Assembly (NCBI RefSeq): GCF_018417475.1
Contig: NZ_CP054856.1
Location: 4,061,001-4,125,000 of the forward strand
Direction of reading: 5' to 3'
Length of the DNA: 64,000 nt
DNA from: Novosphingobium decolorationis
GTDB lineage: Bacteria > Pseudomonadota > Alphaproteobacteria > Sphingomonadales > Sphingomonadaceae
In this document: piece after piece, positions 42,531 to 52,753 of the stretch
How the letters are laid out: every line of letters starts with the position of its first letter
How positions within the stretch are numbered: the stretch's first letter is position 1
The notes under the pieces: model-generated
Database searches by the model: none
Told to the model about the DNA's origin: nothing
The model's input: only the letters and a program-made list of their open reading frames with translations
Position numbers and translations under genes: made by a program

Positions 42531-43452
42531 ACCTCGTCCCTCGCTCTGGACGCGGTGTGCGTAGGCCTTCGTGCCGCGCAGGCATCCTGAGAATCACCTA
42601 AAGATTTGCACCCGACTTTCGGTCTGCGTCCGTTCCTCGTGGGGAGCGGACGGGGATTGGCAGGTCGACCTGCCGTCTCTCCTCCCGGACTATCCCTCAG
42701 GGCGATTGCCCAGGCTTGGGCGGAGTGAAACCTCGTCCCGGTCTGGGGAGGGCTGGGGACAGACCGGTGAACTACGGAGAGTTCCCTGGCTTCCGGTCTC
42801 CTCATTCTCGCACAGTATTGCGCAATTGCGGCTTGGTGCGGGTCCTTATGGGGATCTGCGGGGAAGGGTGTGAGCCGTTTCGGGGAAGGTCGGGGATTGG
42901 TTGCCTCCCTATGGGGGCGCTATGGGGGCGCGCCGGTCCTGTTTTTCGTGGTGAAGGGCCACCTGAAGCACGGAAAGCCGGGACTTGTTGCCATGGTGGC
43001 GCCAGTAGACCTCTGCGTTGGGCGAAACGGGGAGATCGTGGGATCTTATGCTCGTGGTGGCTGCAATCCGTGTTTTTACGCAGGTGCTTCCGGCAGGTGT
43101 GGGGATGGCCGGGGATGGTGGTGAGTTGGGCTGTCTTCGCACTCGCAAACCCAGTGAAACTACATAAAATTACACAAATTCAAGGGTATTGTTGGATAAC
43201 ATGATATTAATAAGCCCTGTGGAAAGTATGTGGGTAAAGTTCCCGGGGTGGCTGATCTCGTGAAAATTCCCGTCATTCCCCAAATTTCCCTTTTATCCCC
43301 CAAGGGGGCAAGGTAGAAGGAATCGCAATCGGAATGCCTGAGTCCCGCCGCGCCGTGTTCGGTTGGTGCGGACCCTGTCGCGCATCTGCGCTTCGGGGGT
43401 GGCCTCGGTCATGCTTCGAGGCGGCAAAACCCACGGGGATCAACAGGGCGGC
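42531..43452. promoter_or_regulatory. Gene-free region upstream of mraZ with paired GGGGA repeats
   Basis: No supported gene occurs in these 922 bases; the open frames here lack protein-like composition. On the plus strand GGGGA or TGGGA units occur in pairs 10 bases apart at 42745/42755, 42850/42860, 42882/42892, 43029/43039 and 43101/43111, with an 11-base pair at 42641/42652. MraZ is known to bind GGG-containing repeats separated by five bases. An AT-rich stretch at 43,150-43,212 may hold the promoter. TCCC repeats with 9-10 base steps (43268-43300) lie nearest to mraZ. Confidence 0.65.
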
Positions 43453-43956
43453 ATGGCTGGGCAACCAACCATCTACAGCGGACAGGGCTTCTCGCTTATA
43501 CGCGACAAGAAGCGCTTCGTGCTGCCCAACACCCTTCGCCCCACGGTCCGGGAATCGAGCGGCAAGGACATCATGTGCCTGGCCAAGCATCCCGAGTGGA
43601 AGTGCCTCGTCGCCTTCGGCTTGTCGCGCGTGGACGACTTTGAAAAGCAGCTCGACGCCGAGGAAGAGCGCGCGGACCGCGCCGGACGTCCCTTCAACCG
43701 CGACAAGCGTGCGATGCAGCTCTACTCGTTCCAGCAGGTTCCCTTCGACGGCTCGGGCCGTTTTGTCCTGCCCGAGGCGCTGTCGGGTCTCGCCAACATC
43801 GAGGACCAGCTCTTCTTCCAGGGCGTGGGCCGCTTCATCACCATCTGGAACCCGGCCGAGCTCTATGCGCTCGCCGAGGATCCCGAGATGGAAACCATCG
43901 TCGCCACCTGCCGTTCGCTGGCCGACGCCGAACTTGCCAAGGCGAAGAACAAGTGA
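43453..43956 (+). CDS. mraZ: Transcriptional regulator MraZ
   Basis: MraZ is the ring-forming regulator encoded first in dcw clusters; it binds repeats before its own gene and represses the cluster. The ATG at 43453 ([13 protein letters not shown], then SLIRDKKRF) gives 167 residues; the frame is open further upstream. The two AbrB-like repeats carry the signatures [11 protein letters not shown] and [10 protein letters not shown]. The protein is slightly longer than E. coli MraZ (about 150). The stop overlaps the rsmH start, and the upstream gap carries repeats of the type MraZ binds. Confidence 0.93.
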   Translation: MAGQPTIYSGQGFSLIRDKKRFVLPNTLRPTVRESSGKDIMCLAKHPEWKCLVAFGLSRVDDFEKQLDAEEERADRAGRPFNRDKRAMQLYSFQQVPFDGSGRFVLPEALSGLANIEDQLFFQGVGRFITIWNPAELYALAEDPEMETIVATCRSLADAELAKAKNK

Positions 43957-44936
43957 GCGAGGCTCCCCACATCCCCGTCCTCCTGGACGAAGTCGAAGCC
44001 GCGTTGCTGCCGCTTGAAGGCCAGGTGGTCGTCGATGCGACCTTCGGGGCGGGGGGCTATACCCGCCGTCTGCTGGATGCCGGCGCGACCGTCCACGCCT
44101 TCGACCGCGATCCCGACGCCATCGCGGCCGTCCACGCGAACCCTGAACGCTGGCCCGAACTTTCCAGCGTGCCGCCCCGCCTGGTCCTGCATCCCCGCCG
44201 CTTTTCCGAGATGGTCGATGCCCTGCACGATGCAGGTATCGAAACCGTCGACGGGATCGTGGCCGACATCGGTGTCTCCTCGATGCAGCTCGACCAGGCG
44301 GAGCGCGGGTTCGCCTTTGCCAGCGACGGTCCGCTCGACATGCGCATGAGCCAAGATGGCTATTCCGCGGCCGATTTCGTGAACGAGGGCGAGGAGAGCG
44401 CGATTGCCGATGTGCTCTACCTCTACGGTGAAGAGCGCCAGTCGCGCCGCGTCGCGCGCGCCATCGTTGCCGCGCGTCCGATCACCACGACGGGCGAGTT
44501 GGCGCGCGTCATCCGCAAGGCGCTCGGCCACCGTCCCGGCGCGCCCAAGGATCCCGCGACGCGCAGCTTCCAGGCGATCCGCATCCACGTGAACGGTGAG
44601 CTCGACGAGCTCGAGGCCGCGCTGGCCGCTGCCGAGGAATTGCTGCGCGAAGGCGGGCGACTGGCCGTGGTCACGTTCCACTCGCTGGAAGACCGCATCG
44701 TCAAGCGCTTCCTCAAGGAGGCGAGCGGGCAGGCGCGCTCCACCTCGCGCCACCTGCCGCTCGTCGATACCGGCCCCGAGGCGACCTTTGCGAAAGTGGC
44801 CAAGCCGGTAAAGCCCGGCGCCGCAGAGCTGGAGGTCAACCCCCGGTCCCGTTCCTCCACCCTGCGCAGCGCCATCCGTACCCACGCTCCCGCCCGTTTC
44901 GCACAAACCCGCTCGTCCTCAAGGAAAAACCCATGA
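43953..44936 (+). CDS. rsmH: 16S rRNA (cytosine-1402-N4)-methyltransferase RsmH
   Basis: The enzyme methylates C1402 in the decoding centre. The 327-residue protein starts with GTG at 43953 ([14 protein letters not shown]). It has the SAM-binding block [19 protein letters not shown] and the family segments [20 protein letters not shown] and [19 protein letters not shown]. The C-terminus [12 protein letters not shown] is typical. It overlaps both mraZ and the ftsL-like gene by 4 bases, the usual dcw arrangement. Confidence 0.97.
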   Translation: MSEAPHIPVLLDEVEAALLPLEGQVVVDATFGAGGYTRRLLDAGATVHAFDRDPDAIAAVHANPERWPELSSVPPRLVLHPRRFSEMVDALHDAGIETVDGIVADIGVSSMQLDQAERGFAFASDGPLDMRMSQDGYSAADFVNEGEESAIADVLYLYGEERQSRRVARAIVAARPITTTGELARVIRKALGHRPGAPKDPATRSFQAIRIHVNGELDELEAALAAAEELLREGGRLAVVTFHSLEDRIVKRFLKEASGQARSTSRHLPLVDTGPEATFAKVAKPVKPGAAELEVNPRSRSSTLRSAIRTHAPARFAQTRSSSRKNP

Positions 44937-45514
44937 ACCTGACCCAAGATCGCGTTCGCTCCATCGGGTGGATCACGGTGCTCGCCATCTGCGCGGCTAT
45001 GCTCGTGGCGCTGACCTTGCGCGTCAACGCGGTGAAGAGCGAGGTCTACGCGGCCGAGAAGCGGATCGTGTACACCCAGCAGCAGATCAACTTCCTTGAG
45101 ACCGAATTCCAGACGCGGGCCAACCAGCAGGCGCTCAAGAAGCTCAACGATCTGGAGTTCGGGTACGCGGCACCGGGGGCGGGCCAGTATCTGGAAGGGG
45201 AGCGCCAGCTGGCCGCACTGGGCGCCGCGCCGGGCCCCGATGCGCCCGCGCCGATCCGCTACGCCAACGCCGAGCCGGCCGACATGCCGGGTGAGGACGT
45301 GGCCGAGCGCGCCGAGGAGAAGGCCGGCTCGCTGCTCGCCATGGTCAATCCGGTGAGCGGCGCGACGGCCGCGGCCATGCCCGAGGAAGAGCGCCGCCGC
45401 GAAGTGGCGGCCGCCAAGACGCGCGACGCAGATCGCGAGGCCCTGCGCGCGGAAGCCGCCGACCTGTCGCGCCGTCTCGCCAGCATCAATATCGCGGAGG
45501 CGCCCAACCAGTGA
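44933..45514 (+). CDS. ftsL: FtsL-like divisome protein with long tail
   Basis: The 193-residue protein has a short cytoplasmic start, one transmembrane helix at about 12-31 ([19 protein letters not shown]) and a coiled coil (about 35-70, [19 protein letters not shown]) ending in LNDLEFGY. These are FtsL features, as is the place between rsmH and ftsI. FtsL forms the FtsQLB complex that activates FtsW/FtsI. The extra tail of roughly 120 Ala/Glu-rich residues, rich in short helices, is unusual against E. coli FtsL (121 residues). Assignment relies on context plus helix and coil. Confidence 0.82.
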   Translation: MNLTQDRVRSIGWITVLAICAAMLVALTLRVNAVKSEVYAAEKRIVYTQQQINFLETEFQTRANQQALKKLNDLEFGYAAPGAGQYLEGERQLAALGAAPGPDAPAPIRYANAEPADMPGEDVAERAEEKAGSLLAMVNPVSGATAAAMPEEERRREVAAAKTRDADREALRAEAADLSRRLASINIAEAPNQ

Positions 45515-47289
45515 CCGCGCTGGCTCTTCAGTCGACGGTTCCGGTCACGGTCTCGACGGGCTCACGCGGGCTCGTCAACGAACGCCAGCGCTCGCTGCTC
45601 ATGGCCAAGGCGCGCACCCTCTGGGTGCTCGTTGCGTTTGTGCTGGTGGGGATGATCGCTGCGCTGCGCATTGCCTACCTCGGCACTACGGGTCCGTCGC
45701 CGCGCGAGGTGCGTCTGGCCGATCTGCTGACCCCCCAGCGCGGCGAGATCGTCGATCGCAACGGGGCGCCGCTGGCTCGCGACTTCCGGGTCTATTCGCT
45801 CTGGTTCAACCCTAAGGCGATGACCGAGGGCGAGCCGCTGATTCATTCGCCCAAGGAAATCGCGGCGGGTCTCGCGCGGATCTTTCCCGACATCGACCAG
45901 GACGAGGTGATCGAAAAGCTCTCGTCGGGCAAGGCGGGCTACATCCGCAAGTCGCTGCTCCCCGAGGATGCCAACCGTGTCCACGAACTGGGTGAGCCTG
46001 CACTGGAGTTCCCGCTCGAGACGACGCGGTACTACCCGCAAGGCTCGCTCGCCGCGCACGTGCTGGGCTATGTCGACAGCTACGGCCACGGTAAGGTCGG
46101 CATGGAGCAGTACTTCGACAAGGAACTGGTGAGCCCGGAAGGCCGCTCGGCGCCTTCGGTGATCTCCATCGACTTTCGCGTTCAGAGCGCGCTCGAGGAC
46201 GAACTTGCCAAGGGCATGGCGCTGTCCGAGGCCAAGGGTGCCGCTGGCGTGGTGCTCGATGTCGACACCGGCGAAGTCATGGCGCTGGCCTCGCTTCCCG
46301 GGTTCGACCCCAACCACGTGAAGCCCAACGACATGGTCGTGACGCCCGAAGAGGCCAAGGAGGGCGAGGTGCCCAAGGGCTTCAACCGCGCGACCAACCA
46401 GGTCTACGAGCTGGGCTCGACCTTCAAGCCGATCACGGTCGCGGCCGCGCTCGATGCCGGCACGGTCACGAACCTGGCGCGCCGCTGGCCCGCCGCGCCG
46501 CTTCATGTCGGGCGCTTCACGATCAAGGACAGCCACGCGATGGGCGCTTCGCTCAACGTGCCCGAGACGCTGATCCACTCCTCGAACGTGGTGACAGCCC
46601 AGATCGCCGATGAACTGGGCGGAGAGCGGCTCAAGGCCAAGCTCAAGGTGCTGGGCATGAACACGCGGCCCGCCATCGAGCTTCCTGCGCGCGGCTTTCC
46701 GATCTGGGACAACGGCAAGTGGCGGCGCCTGCGCACGATGACGGTATCCTACGGGCACGGCGTGGCGGTTACCCCGCTGCACCTCGCCACGGCCTATGCC
46801 GCGCTCGTCAATGGGGGCATGTGGCGCCCGGCGACCCTGCGCAAGCTGAGCGCGGGCGAGGTACCCGAAGGGCGCCGGGTGTTTAGCGCGGCGACCTCGG
46901 CGCGTATCCGCCAGCTTTTGCGCATGATCGTGCTCTACGGTACGGGCCGCAAGGGCGATGCGCCGGGCTTCCGGATCGGTGGCAAGACCGGCTCGGCGGA
47001 AAAGCCGGGCAACGGGGGGTATCGCCACCACTCGCTGATTTCCACGTTCGCGGCGGCCTTCCCCATGGACAAGCCGCGCTATGTCGTCATAGCCATGATG
47101 GACGAGCCCAAGGGTACGGCGGCGACCAGCTACCAGCGCACCGCCGCCTGGAACGCAGCGCCGGTGGTGGCGCGCGTGGTCCCGCGTATCGGGCCGCTCC
47201 TGGGCATCATGCCCGACGAGACCCGCGATATCGACATCTCGGATCTCAAGCCTCTCATCCCCCATGAAGTGAGCGAAGCCGAAGAATGA
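45511..47289 (+). CDS. ftsI: Septal peptidoglycan transpeptidase FtsI (PBP3, class B)
   Basis: The 592-residue protein cross-links peptidoglycan at the septum together with FtsW. It has one N-terminal transmembrane helix at about 33-55, the pedestal domain (RGEIVDRNGAPLARDFRVYS) and the transpeptidase domain. The catalytic SxxK is STFK in ELGSTFKPITVAAAL; SxN is SSN (LIHSSNVVTAQIA) and KTG is GGKTGSAEKPGNG. It starts with GTG at 45511, overlapping ftsL by 4 bases, and overlaps murE by 4 at its end. It is a likely beta-lactam target. Confidence 0.97.
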   Translation: MTALALQSTVPVTVSTGSRGLVNERQRSLLMAKARTLWVLVAFVLVGMIAALRIAYLGTTGPSPREVRLADLLTPQRGEIVDRNGAPLARDFRVYSLWFNPKAMTEGEPLIHSPKEIAAGLARIFPDIDQDEVIEKLSSGKAGYIRKSLLPEDANRVHELGEPALEFPLETTRYYPQGSLAAHVLGYVDSYGHGKVGMEQYFDKELVSPEGRSAPSVISIDFRVQSALEDELAKGMALSEAKGAAGVVLDVDTGEVMALASLPGFDPNHVKPNDMVVTPEEAKEGEVPKGFNRATNQVYELGSTFKPITVAAALDAGTVTNLARRWPAAPLHVGRFTIKDSHAMGASLNVPETLIHSSNVVTAQIADELGGERLKAKLKVLGMNTRPAIELPARGFPIWDNGKWRRLRTMTVSYGHGVAVTPLHLATAYAALVNGGMWRPATLRKLSAGEVPEGRRVFSAATSARIRQLLRMIVLYGTGRKGDAPGFRIGGKTGSAEKPGNGGYRHHSLISTFAAAFPMDKPRYVVIAMMDEPKGTAATSYQRTAAWNAAPVVARVVPRIGPLLGIMPDETRDIDISDLKPLIPHEVSEAEE

Positions 47290-48758
47290 AACTCTCCGCC
47301 CTCTGCGCCACCGCCGGCCTTGCGCTTCCCGGTCCCGATGCAGAGGTGACCGGCTTCGCCATCGACCACAGGAAGGTCGCGCCCGGCACCGTCTTTGGCG
47401 CCTTCAAGGGCGCGCGCTTCAACGGCGAGGACTACATCGCGGACGCCATCGCGTCGGGCGCGGTCGCCGTCGTCTCGGCCAGCGAGGCTCCTGTCGAGGG
47501 CGCAGTGTCCTTCGTCGATTCCGAGCCGCGCCGCCTTTTCGCCCAGCTGGCCGCGCCGTTCTATCGTCCGGTGCCCGAAACGCTCGTCGCGGTGACCGGG
47601 ACCAACGGCAAGACCTCGACGGTCGAGCTCACGCGCCAGATCTGGAACATGGTGGGGGAGCGCGCGGCCTCCATCGGCACGCTGGGTGTGACCACCGGAG
47701 ATGCGCGCGTTTCGACCGGGCTGACCACGCCGGACGTGGTGACCTTCCTCGGCAATCTGGCGGGTCTCGCCCGCGAAGGCGTCAGCCACGTCGCCTACGA
47801 AGCCTCCAGCCACGGTCTCTCGCAGTACCGCATCGAGGGGCCGCGCGTGGCAGCGGGGGCCTTTACCAATCTCAGCCGCGATCACCTCGATTACCACGCG
47901 ACCATGGAAGAGTACTTCGCGGCCAAGATGCGCCTGTTTGGCGAAGTGGTGGCAGATGCGGGGACGGCGGTGATCTGGGCCGACGATGTCTGGTCGCAGC
48001 GGGCCATCGTCCATGCCCGGGCGCGGGGCCTCAAGGTCTTCACCGTGGGCGAGCAGGGCGAGGATATGCGGCTTGCTGCGCGCACGCCGGGTGGCCTGGG
48101 CCAGCAGCTCGAAGTCCAGTACGCGGGCGTTTCGCGCATGATCCCGCTCCCGCTGATCGGCGCCTACCAGGCCGCCAACGCGCTGGTTGCGGCAGGGCTG
48201 GTCCTGGCAACGGGCGGGAATGCGGACTTGGTGTTCGACGCGATGAAGCGGCTTGTCACCGTGCGCGGCCGTCTCGAGCGCGCCGCGATCACGCCCTCGG
48301 GCGCGCCGGTCTATGTCGATTACGCCCACACGCCCGACGGACTGGAGGCCGCGATTGCCGCGCTGCGCCCGCACGTTTCGGGGCGTCTCATAGTCGTGTT
48401 CGGGGCCGGGGGCGACCGCGATACCGGCAAGCGCGCGCCGATGGGGCGCGTGGCCAGCGAACTGGCCGACATCGCCATCGTTACTGATGACAACCCGCGC
48501 GGCGAGGACCCGGCCGCGATCCGCGCAATGGTGCTCGAAGGAACGCAGGCGGGCGCCCGCGAAATCGGCGACCGGCGCGAGGCTATCGGTGCCGCGCTGG
48601 CCGAAGCGAAGGGCGGGGACATCGTCCTCATTGCAGGCAAGGGGCACGAGCAGGGGCAGATCATCGGCCGTGGCGAGGCCATGCGCGTGCTGCCCTTCGA
48701 TGACGTGGACGTGGCGCGCGAGATGGCAGGCGCGCTGGCGAAAGGAGGTGACGCATGA
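47286..48758 (+). CDS. murE: UDP-MurNAc-L-Ala-D-Glu:meso-diaminopimelate ligase MurE
   Basis: MurE adds the third stem-peptide residue to the peptidoglycan precursor. The 490-residue cytosolic protein has the ATP loop AVTGTNGKTSTVELT near residue 103 and the middle and C-terminal domains of Mur ligases. The DNPR motif (TDDNPRGEDPAAIR) is specific for meso-diaminopimelate-adding enzymes, so the cell wall is DAP type, as expected for a Gram-negative. It overlaps ftsI and murF by 4 bases each. Confidence 0.97.
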   Translation: MKLSALCATAGLALPGPDAEVTGFAIDHRKVAPGTVFGAFKGARFNGEDYIADAIASGAVAVVSASEAPVEGAVSFVDSEPRRLFAQLAAPFYRPVPETLVAVTGTNGKTSTVELTRQIWNMVGERAASIGTLGVTTGDARVSTGLTTPDVVTFLGNLAGLAREGVSHVAYEASSHGLSQYRIEGPRVAAGAFTNLSRDHLDYHATMEEYFAAKMRLFGEVVADAGTAVIWADDVWSQRAIVHARARGLKVFTVGEQGEDMRLAARTPGGLGQQLEVQYAGVSRMIPLPLIGAYQAANALVAAGLVLATGGNADLVFDAMKRLVTVRGRLERAAITPSGAPVYVDYAHTPDGLEAAIAALRPHVSGRLIVVFGAGGDRDTGKRAPMGRVASELADIAIVTDDNPRGEDPAAIRAMVLEGTQAGAREIGDRREAIGAALAEAKGGDIVLIAGKGHEQGQIIGRGEAMRVLPFDDVDVAREMAGALAKGGDA

Positions 48759-50254
48759 CGGCACTGGCACGCATTCTCGATTGGCCTGCACCCGAGGCGG
48801 AAGAGCAGGGGCAGGGCCTTTGGGATTCCGCGACGCTCGAACGCGCCTTGCGCGGCTCGGCGAGTGGTCCTTTCACCGTATCGGGCGTCGAGATCGACAG
48901 CCGCGATGTCGAGCCGGGTGACCTGTTCTTCGCCCTCAAGGGCGAGAGCATGGACGGCCACCGCTTCGTCGAGATGGCCTTCGCCAAAGGCGCGGCGGCC
49001 TGCGTCGTCGACCGTCCGGTCGAAGGGCCGCACATCCTTGTCAAGGACACCACCGAGGCGTTGGAGCGTCTGGGCGCCGCGTCGCGCCAGCGCGCGCGCG
49101 GGCCGGTGATCGGGGTGACCGGGTCGGTCGGCAAGACCGGCGTCAAGGAGATGATCTTCGAAGGCCTTGAGCGTGCGACGCGCGGCGATGCGCACCGTTC
49201 GGTCAAGAGCTACAACAACCACGTGGGCGTCCCGCTCAGCCTTGCGCGCATGCCTGCCCGGGCTCGCTTCGGCGTGTTCGAGATGGGGATGAACCACGAA
49301 GGCGAGATCGCCGCGCTGACGCGCCAGGTCCGTCCGCATGTCGCGGTCATCACCACCATCGCGCCCGCCCACATCGAGAACCTGGGGTCCGAAGAGGCCA
49401 TTGCCGACGCCAAGGCGGAGATATTCCAGGGGCTCGAACGTGGCGGCACGGCGGTGATCCCGGCCGACAGTCCGCATTACGAGCGCCTGCGCAAGGCGGC
49501 GCTGCGCTGCGGGGCGCGGGTCGTCGCCTTTGGGCGAGGAGCCAATGCCGACGTGCGTCTGCTCGACGCGGTCGATGCCATCGGCGGCGGATCGCTCGTC
49601 ACCGCGGACATGGGCGACCGGCGCGTGTGCTACACGGTCGCCGCGCCGGGCGAGCACCAGGTGACAAACTCGCTTGCGGTCATGGCGGCCATCCGCGCCG
49701 TGGGCGGCGATCTGGGCGCAGCGGGCGTAGCGCTTGCCGAAATGGGCGGCCTTGCCGGACGCGGAGCGCGCCTTGAAATCGCGGTTTCAGGGGGGGAGGC
49801 CAACGCGGACGGTTCGCGCAGCGCGCTCCTCATCGATGAAAGCTACAACGCCAATCCGGCCTCGATGCGCGCGACGCTTGCGCAGCTCGGGCGCACCAAC
49901 GCCCGGCGGCGCATTGCCGTGCTGGGCGCGATGAAGGAGCTGGGCACCCACGGTCCGGGCTATCACGCCGCGCTCGAAGAGCCGATCCGCGAGGCCGGTG
50001 TCGACTATCTGGTGCTGGTCGGCGATGAAATGCTCCCGCTCGTCCGGGAACTCGAAACCCGCGCGGATGCGGGGGAAAACGCCGCCTCCTCGCTTGGCAA
50101 ACCGGTTGCCTTCGCGCATTGCCAGAGTGTGAGGGAGGCTGTGGATCGTGTGCGCGCTTTCGGGCTTGAAAGCGGGGATGCCATTCTCGTCAAAGGGTCC
50201 AATTCAGTGGGCCTGGCCTCGCTCGTTTCGGAGCTGAACAAGCAGGAAGGGTGA
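48755..50254 (+). CDS. murF: UDP-MurNAc-tripeptide:D-Ala-D-Ala ligase MurF
   Basis: MurF completes the UDP-MurNAc-pentapeptide. The 499-residue protein has the ATP loop [15 protein letters not shown] near residue 126. Its other family blocks are [20 protein letters not shown] and [16 protein letters not shown], plus the C-terminal domain. It is slightly longer than E. coli MurF (452) because of a variable N-terminal part and small insertions. The gene starts at 48755 inside murE and is followed after 16 bases by mraY. Confidence 0.96.
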   Translation: MTALARILDWPAPEAEEQGQGLWDSATLERALRGSASGPFTVSGVEIDSRDVEPGDLFFALKGESMDGHRFVEMAFAKGAAACVVDRPVEGPHILVKDTTEALERLGAASRQRARGPVIGVTGSVGKTGVKEMIFEGLERATRGDAHRSVKSYNNHVGVPLSLARMPARARFGVFEMGMNHEGEIAALTRQVRPHVAVITTIAPAHIENLGSEEAIADAKAEIFQGLERGGTAVIPADSPHYERLRKAALRCGARVVAFGRGANADVRLLDAVDAIGGGSLVTADMGDRRVCYTVAAPGEHQVTNSLAVMAAIRAVGGDLGAAGVALAEMGGLAGRGARLEIAVSGGEANADGSRSALLIDESYNANPASMRATLAQLGRTNARRRIAVLGAMKELGTHGPGYHAALEEPIREAGVDYLVLVGDEMLPLVRELETRADAGENAASSLGKPVAFAHCQSVREAVDRVRAFGLESGDAILVKGSNSVGLASLVSELNKQEG

Positions 50255-50270
50255 GGGTCGCTCCCGCAAC

Positions 50271-51341
50271 ATGCTGTATCTTTTCGCAGATTGGTTCGAT
50301 TATCAGGGGCTTGCCAACCTCTTCCGCTACCAGACCTTCCGGGCCGGTGGTGCGCTTCTGTTTGCGCTGTTCGTCGGTCTTCTGATCGGTCCGAAGTTCA
50401 TCAACATGCTGCGCGTGCGCCAGGGCAAGGGGCAGCCGATCCGCGAGGACGGCCCGCAGAGCCACCTTGCCAAGCGCGGTACGCCGACGATGGGCGGGCT
50501 GATGATCCTGACCGCGCTGATCGCGGCGATGGTCCTGTTCATGGACGTGACCAACCCGTTCGTGTGGGCCTGCATCGCGGTCACCATCGGCTTTGGCGCA
50601 ATCGGCTTCATGGATGACTACGACAAGGTCGCCAAGCGCAGCACGGCGGGCGTTCCCGGGCGCGTGCGCCTGCTCATGGAATTCGCCGTGGCGGGCCTTG
50701 CCTCGTACATCATCGTCAGCCAGCTGAACACCAACCTCTACGTGCCTTTCCTGACCGGACGCTATATTCCGCTGGGGCCGCTCTATTATGTCTTCGCGGC
50801 CTTCGTGATCGTGGGCGCGGGCAATGCGGTGAACCTGACCGACGGGCTTGACGGTCTGGCGACCTTCCCGGTCTTCGTCGCGGCGGGGACCTTCGCGATC
50901 ATCTGCTACCTGGCGGGCCGCGTCGACTTTGCGACGTACCTGGGCATTCCGCACGTCCCGGGCGCAGGCGAACTTGCGATCTTCTGCACTGGCATCATGG
51001 GCGCGTGTCTCGCCTTCCTGTGGTTCAACGCGCCGCCTGCGGCCGTGTTCATGGGCGATACCGGGAGCCTGGCACTCGGCGGTGCGCTGGGCTGCATCGC
51101 GGTCGCCGCGCACCACGAGATCGTGCTGGCGGTCGTGGGTGGTCTCTTCGTGCTGGAAGCCGCTTCGGTCATCATCCAGGTCTTCTGGTTCAAGCGCACC
51201 GGCCGCCGGGTCTTCCGCATGGCGCCGATCCACCACCATTTCGAACAGTTGGGCTGGAAGGAATCGACGGTCGTCGTGCGCTTCTGGATCATCTCGCTCG
51301 TGCTGGCCGTCCTGGGCCTCGCCACGCTGAAACTGCGATAA
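50271..51341 (+). CDS. mraY: Phospho-MurNAc-pentapeptide transferase MraY
   Basis: MraY makes lipid I by moving phospho-MurNAc-pentapeptide to undecaprenyl phosphate at the inner membrane. The 356-residue protein has ten helices. It carries the catalytic Asp block [18 protein letters not shown], then [13 protein letters not shown] and the His motif [13 protein letters not shown]. Sites [11 protein letters not shown] and [12 protein letters not shown] are conserved. It follows murF by 16 bases; murD begins 9 bases after its stop with an AGGAG site. Confidence 0.98.
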   Translation: MLYLFADWFDYQGLANLFRYQTFRAGGALLFALFVGLLIGPKFINMLRVRQGKGQPIREDGPQSHLAKRGTPTMGGLMILTALIAAMVLFMDVTNPFVWACIAVTIGFGAIGFMDDYDKVAKRSTAGVPGRVRLLMEFAVAGLASYIIVSQLNTNLYVPFLTGRYIPLGPLYYVFAAFVIVGAGNAVNLTDGLDGLATFPVFVAAGTFAIICYLAGRVDFATYLGIPHVPGAGELAIFCTGIMGACLAFLWFNAPPAAVFMGDTGSLALGGALGCIAVAAHHEIVLAVVGGLFVLEAASVIIQVFWFKRTGRRVFRMAPIHHHFEQLGWKESTVVVRFWIISLVLAVLGLATLKLR

Positions 51342-51349
51342 GGAGAACT

Positions 51350-52753
51350 GTGCAGGTGATCGTCTCCCCCGCCTTTGCCGGCAAACGCTACGCGGTCCTC
51401 GGGCTTGCCCGTTCGGGGATGACGGCGGTGCGCTCGCTGCTGGCGAGTGGGGCCCACGTGATGGCGTGGGACAGCCGCGACGAGCCGCGCCAGGCGCTGC
51501 TGCGGGACTGCGAGGCGGGCACCTGCGAGATCGCCGATCCCACGAGCGCGGACCTTTCCGGCTACGACGGGGTCGTTGTCTCGCCGGGCGTGCCGCTCAA
51601 CAGCCATCCGATTGCCGCAGCCGCAGCGCGGGCGGGTGTGCCGGTCATCGGTGACATCGAACTCTTCGCGCTCGCCCGCGCCAGCCTGCCGGAGCATCGG
51701 GTGGTGGGCATCACCGGCACCAATGGCAAGTCGACGACAACGGCGCTCGTGCGCCACCTCCTGGAAAAGGCCGGAGTACCGGCGCGCATGGGCGGCAACA
51801 TTGGCCTGCCGATCCTGGGAACGGTGCCGCTCGAGCCCAACGCGAACGGTTCGGGCGTCTATGTGCTGGAGCTTTCCAGCTACCAGATCGACCTCACCCA
51901 CAGCCTCGATTGCGACGTGGCGGCGCTTCTCAACGTAACGCCCGATCACCTCGATCGCTACGATGGCTTTGCCGCCTACGCCGCCTCCAAGGCGCGTCTT
52001 TTCGCAATGCAGACGCCCGGCCACGCGGCGGTCTTCGGCAAGGGCGATGCGCAGACGCTGGGCGTGGCCCGGCGCGAGGAAGCCCGGCGCGAAGGCAAAG
52101 GCGTTGCCCGTGTCGACGGTGCCGACCTCGACGCGCTGCAGAAGGACTGGCCTTCGCTCCAGGGGCCGCACAACCTCCAGAATGCCGCGGTCGCTATCGC
52201 CATTGTCGAGGCGCTGGGGATCGCGCGCGCCGATTGGGAACCGGGTCTTCGCGACTTTCGCGGGCTGCCGCACCGCATGGAATGCGTCGCGCGCGCCGAT
52301 GGGGTCGATTACATCAACGACAGCAAGGCCACCAACCCGGCTTCGGCCGCGCCTGCCATTGCCGCTTTCCCGCCCGATCCTGCACCGCGCATCCACTGGA
52401 TCGTGGGCGGTCTGCCCAAGGGCGAGGACCTCGACGAGTGCAAGCCCTGGTTCGGGCATATCAAGGCGGCCTACACCATCGGCGATGCGGGCCCGCTCTT
52501 TGCCGAGATCCTGGAGCCCTATACCCCCATCGTGCGCAGCGAGATGATGGCGCAGGCGATCCGCCAGGCCATGGATGCCGCCGTTCCCGGCGATGTCGTC
52601 CTGCTCTCGCCTGCGTGTGCCAGCTTCGACCAGTTCCGCGACTATGAAGCGCGCGGCGAGGCCTTCCGCCAGATCGTCGAGGCGCTGCTCGCGCCTGAGG
52701 ATGGGGACGCGAAGGACGGGGAGGGGCGCGGCCAGGGAGGAGCAGCGGGCTGA
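51350..52753 (+). CDS. murD: UDP-MurNAc-L-Ala:D-Glu ligase MurD
   Basis: MurD adds D-glutamate to UDP-MurNAc-L-Ala. The start is GTG at 51350, directly after AGGAG; the frame runs further upstream through mraY but this is a shadow. The 467-residue protein has the N-terminal substrate domain (GKRYAVLGLARSGMTAVRSL), the ATP loop GITGTNGKSTTTALV near residue 120 and the C-terminal DSKATNP block. The last 20 residues are a low-complexity glycine-rich tail. It shares one base with ftsW (TGATG). Confidence 0.96.
   Translation: MQVIVSPAFAGKRYAVLGLARSGMTAVRSLLASGAHVMAWDSRDEPRQALLRDCEAGTCEIADPTSADLSGYDGVVVSPGVPLNSHPIAAAAARAGVPVIGDIELFALARASLPEHRVVGITGTNGKSTTTALVRHLLEKAGVPARMGGNIGLPILGTVPLEPNANGSGVYVLELSSYQIDLTHSLDCDVAALLNVTPDHLDRYDGFAAYAASKARLFAMQTPGHAAVFGKGDAQTLGVARREEARREGKGVARVDGADLDALQKDWPSLQGPHNLQNAAVAIAIVEALGIARADWEPGLRDFRGLPHRMECVARADGVDYINDSKATNPASAAPAIAAFPPDPAPRIHWIVGGLPKGEDLDECKPWFGHIKAAYTIGDAGPLFAEILEPYTPIVRSEMMAQAIRQAMDAAVPGDVVLLSPACASFDQFRDYEARGEAFRQIVEALLAPEDGDAKDGEGRGQGGAAG

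Noticed and set aside
42716..43204. Possible 162-residue protein upstream of mraZ
   Set aside because: Composition is Gly/Arg/Trp/Cys-rich without structure, there is no ribosome site, and the bases show the GGGGA repeat pattern instead of codon bias.
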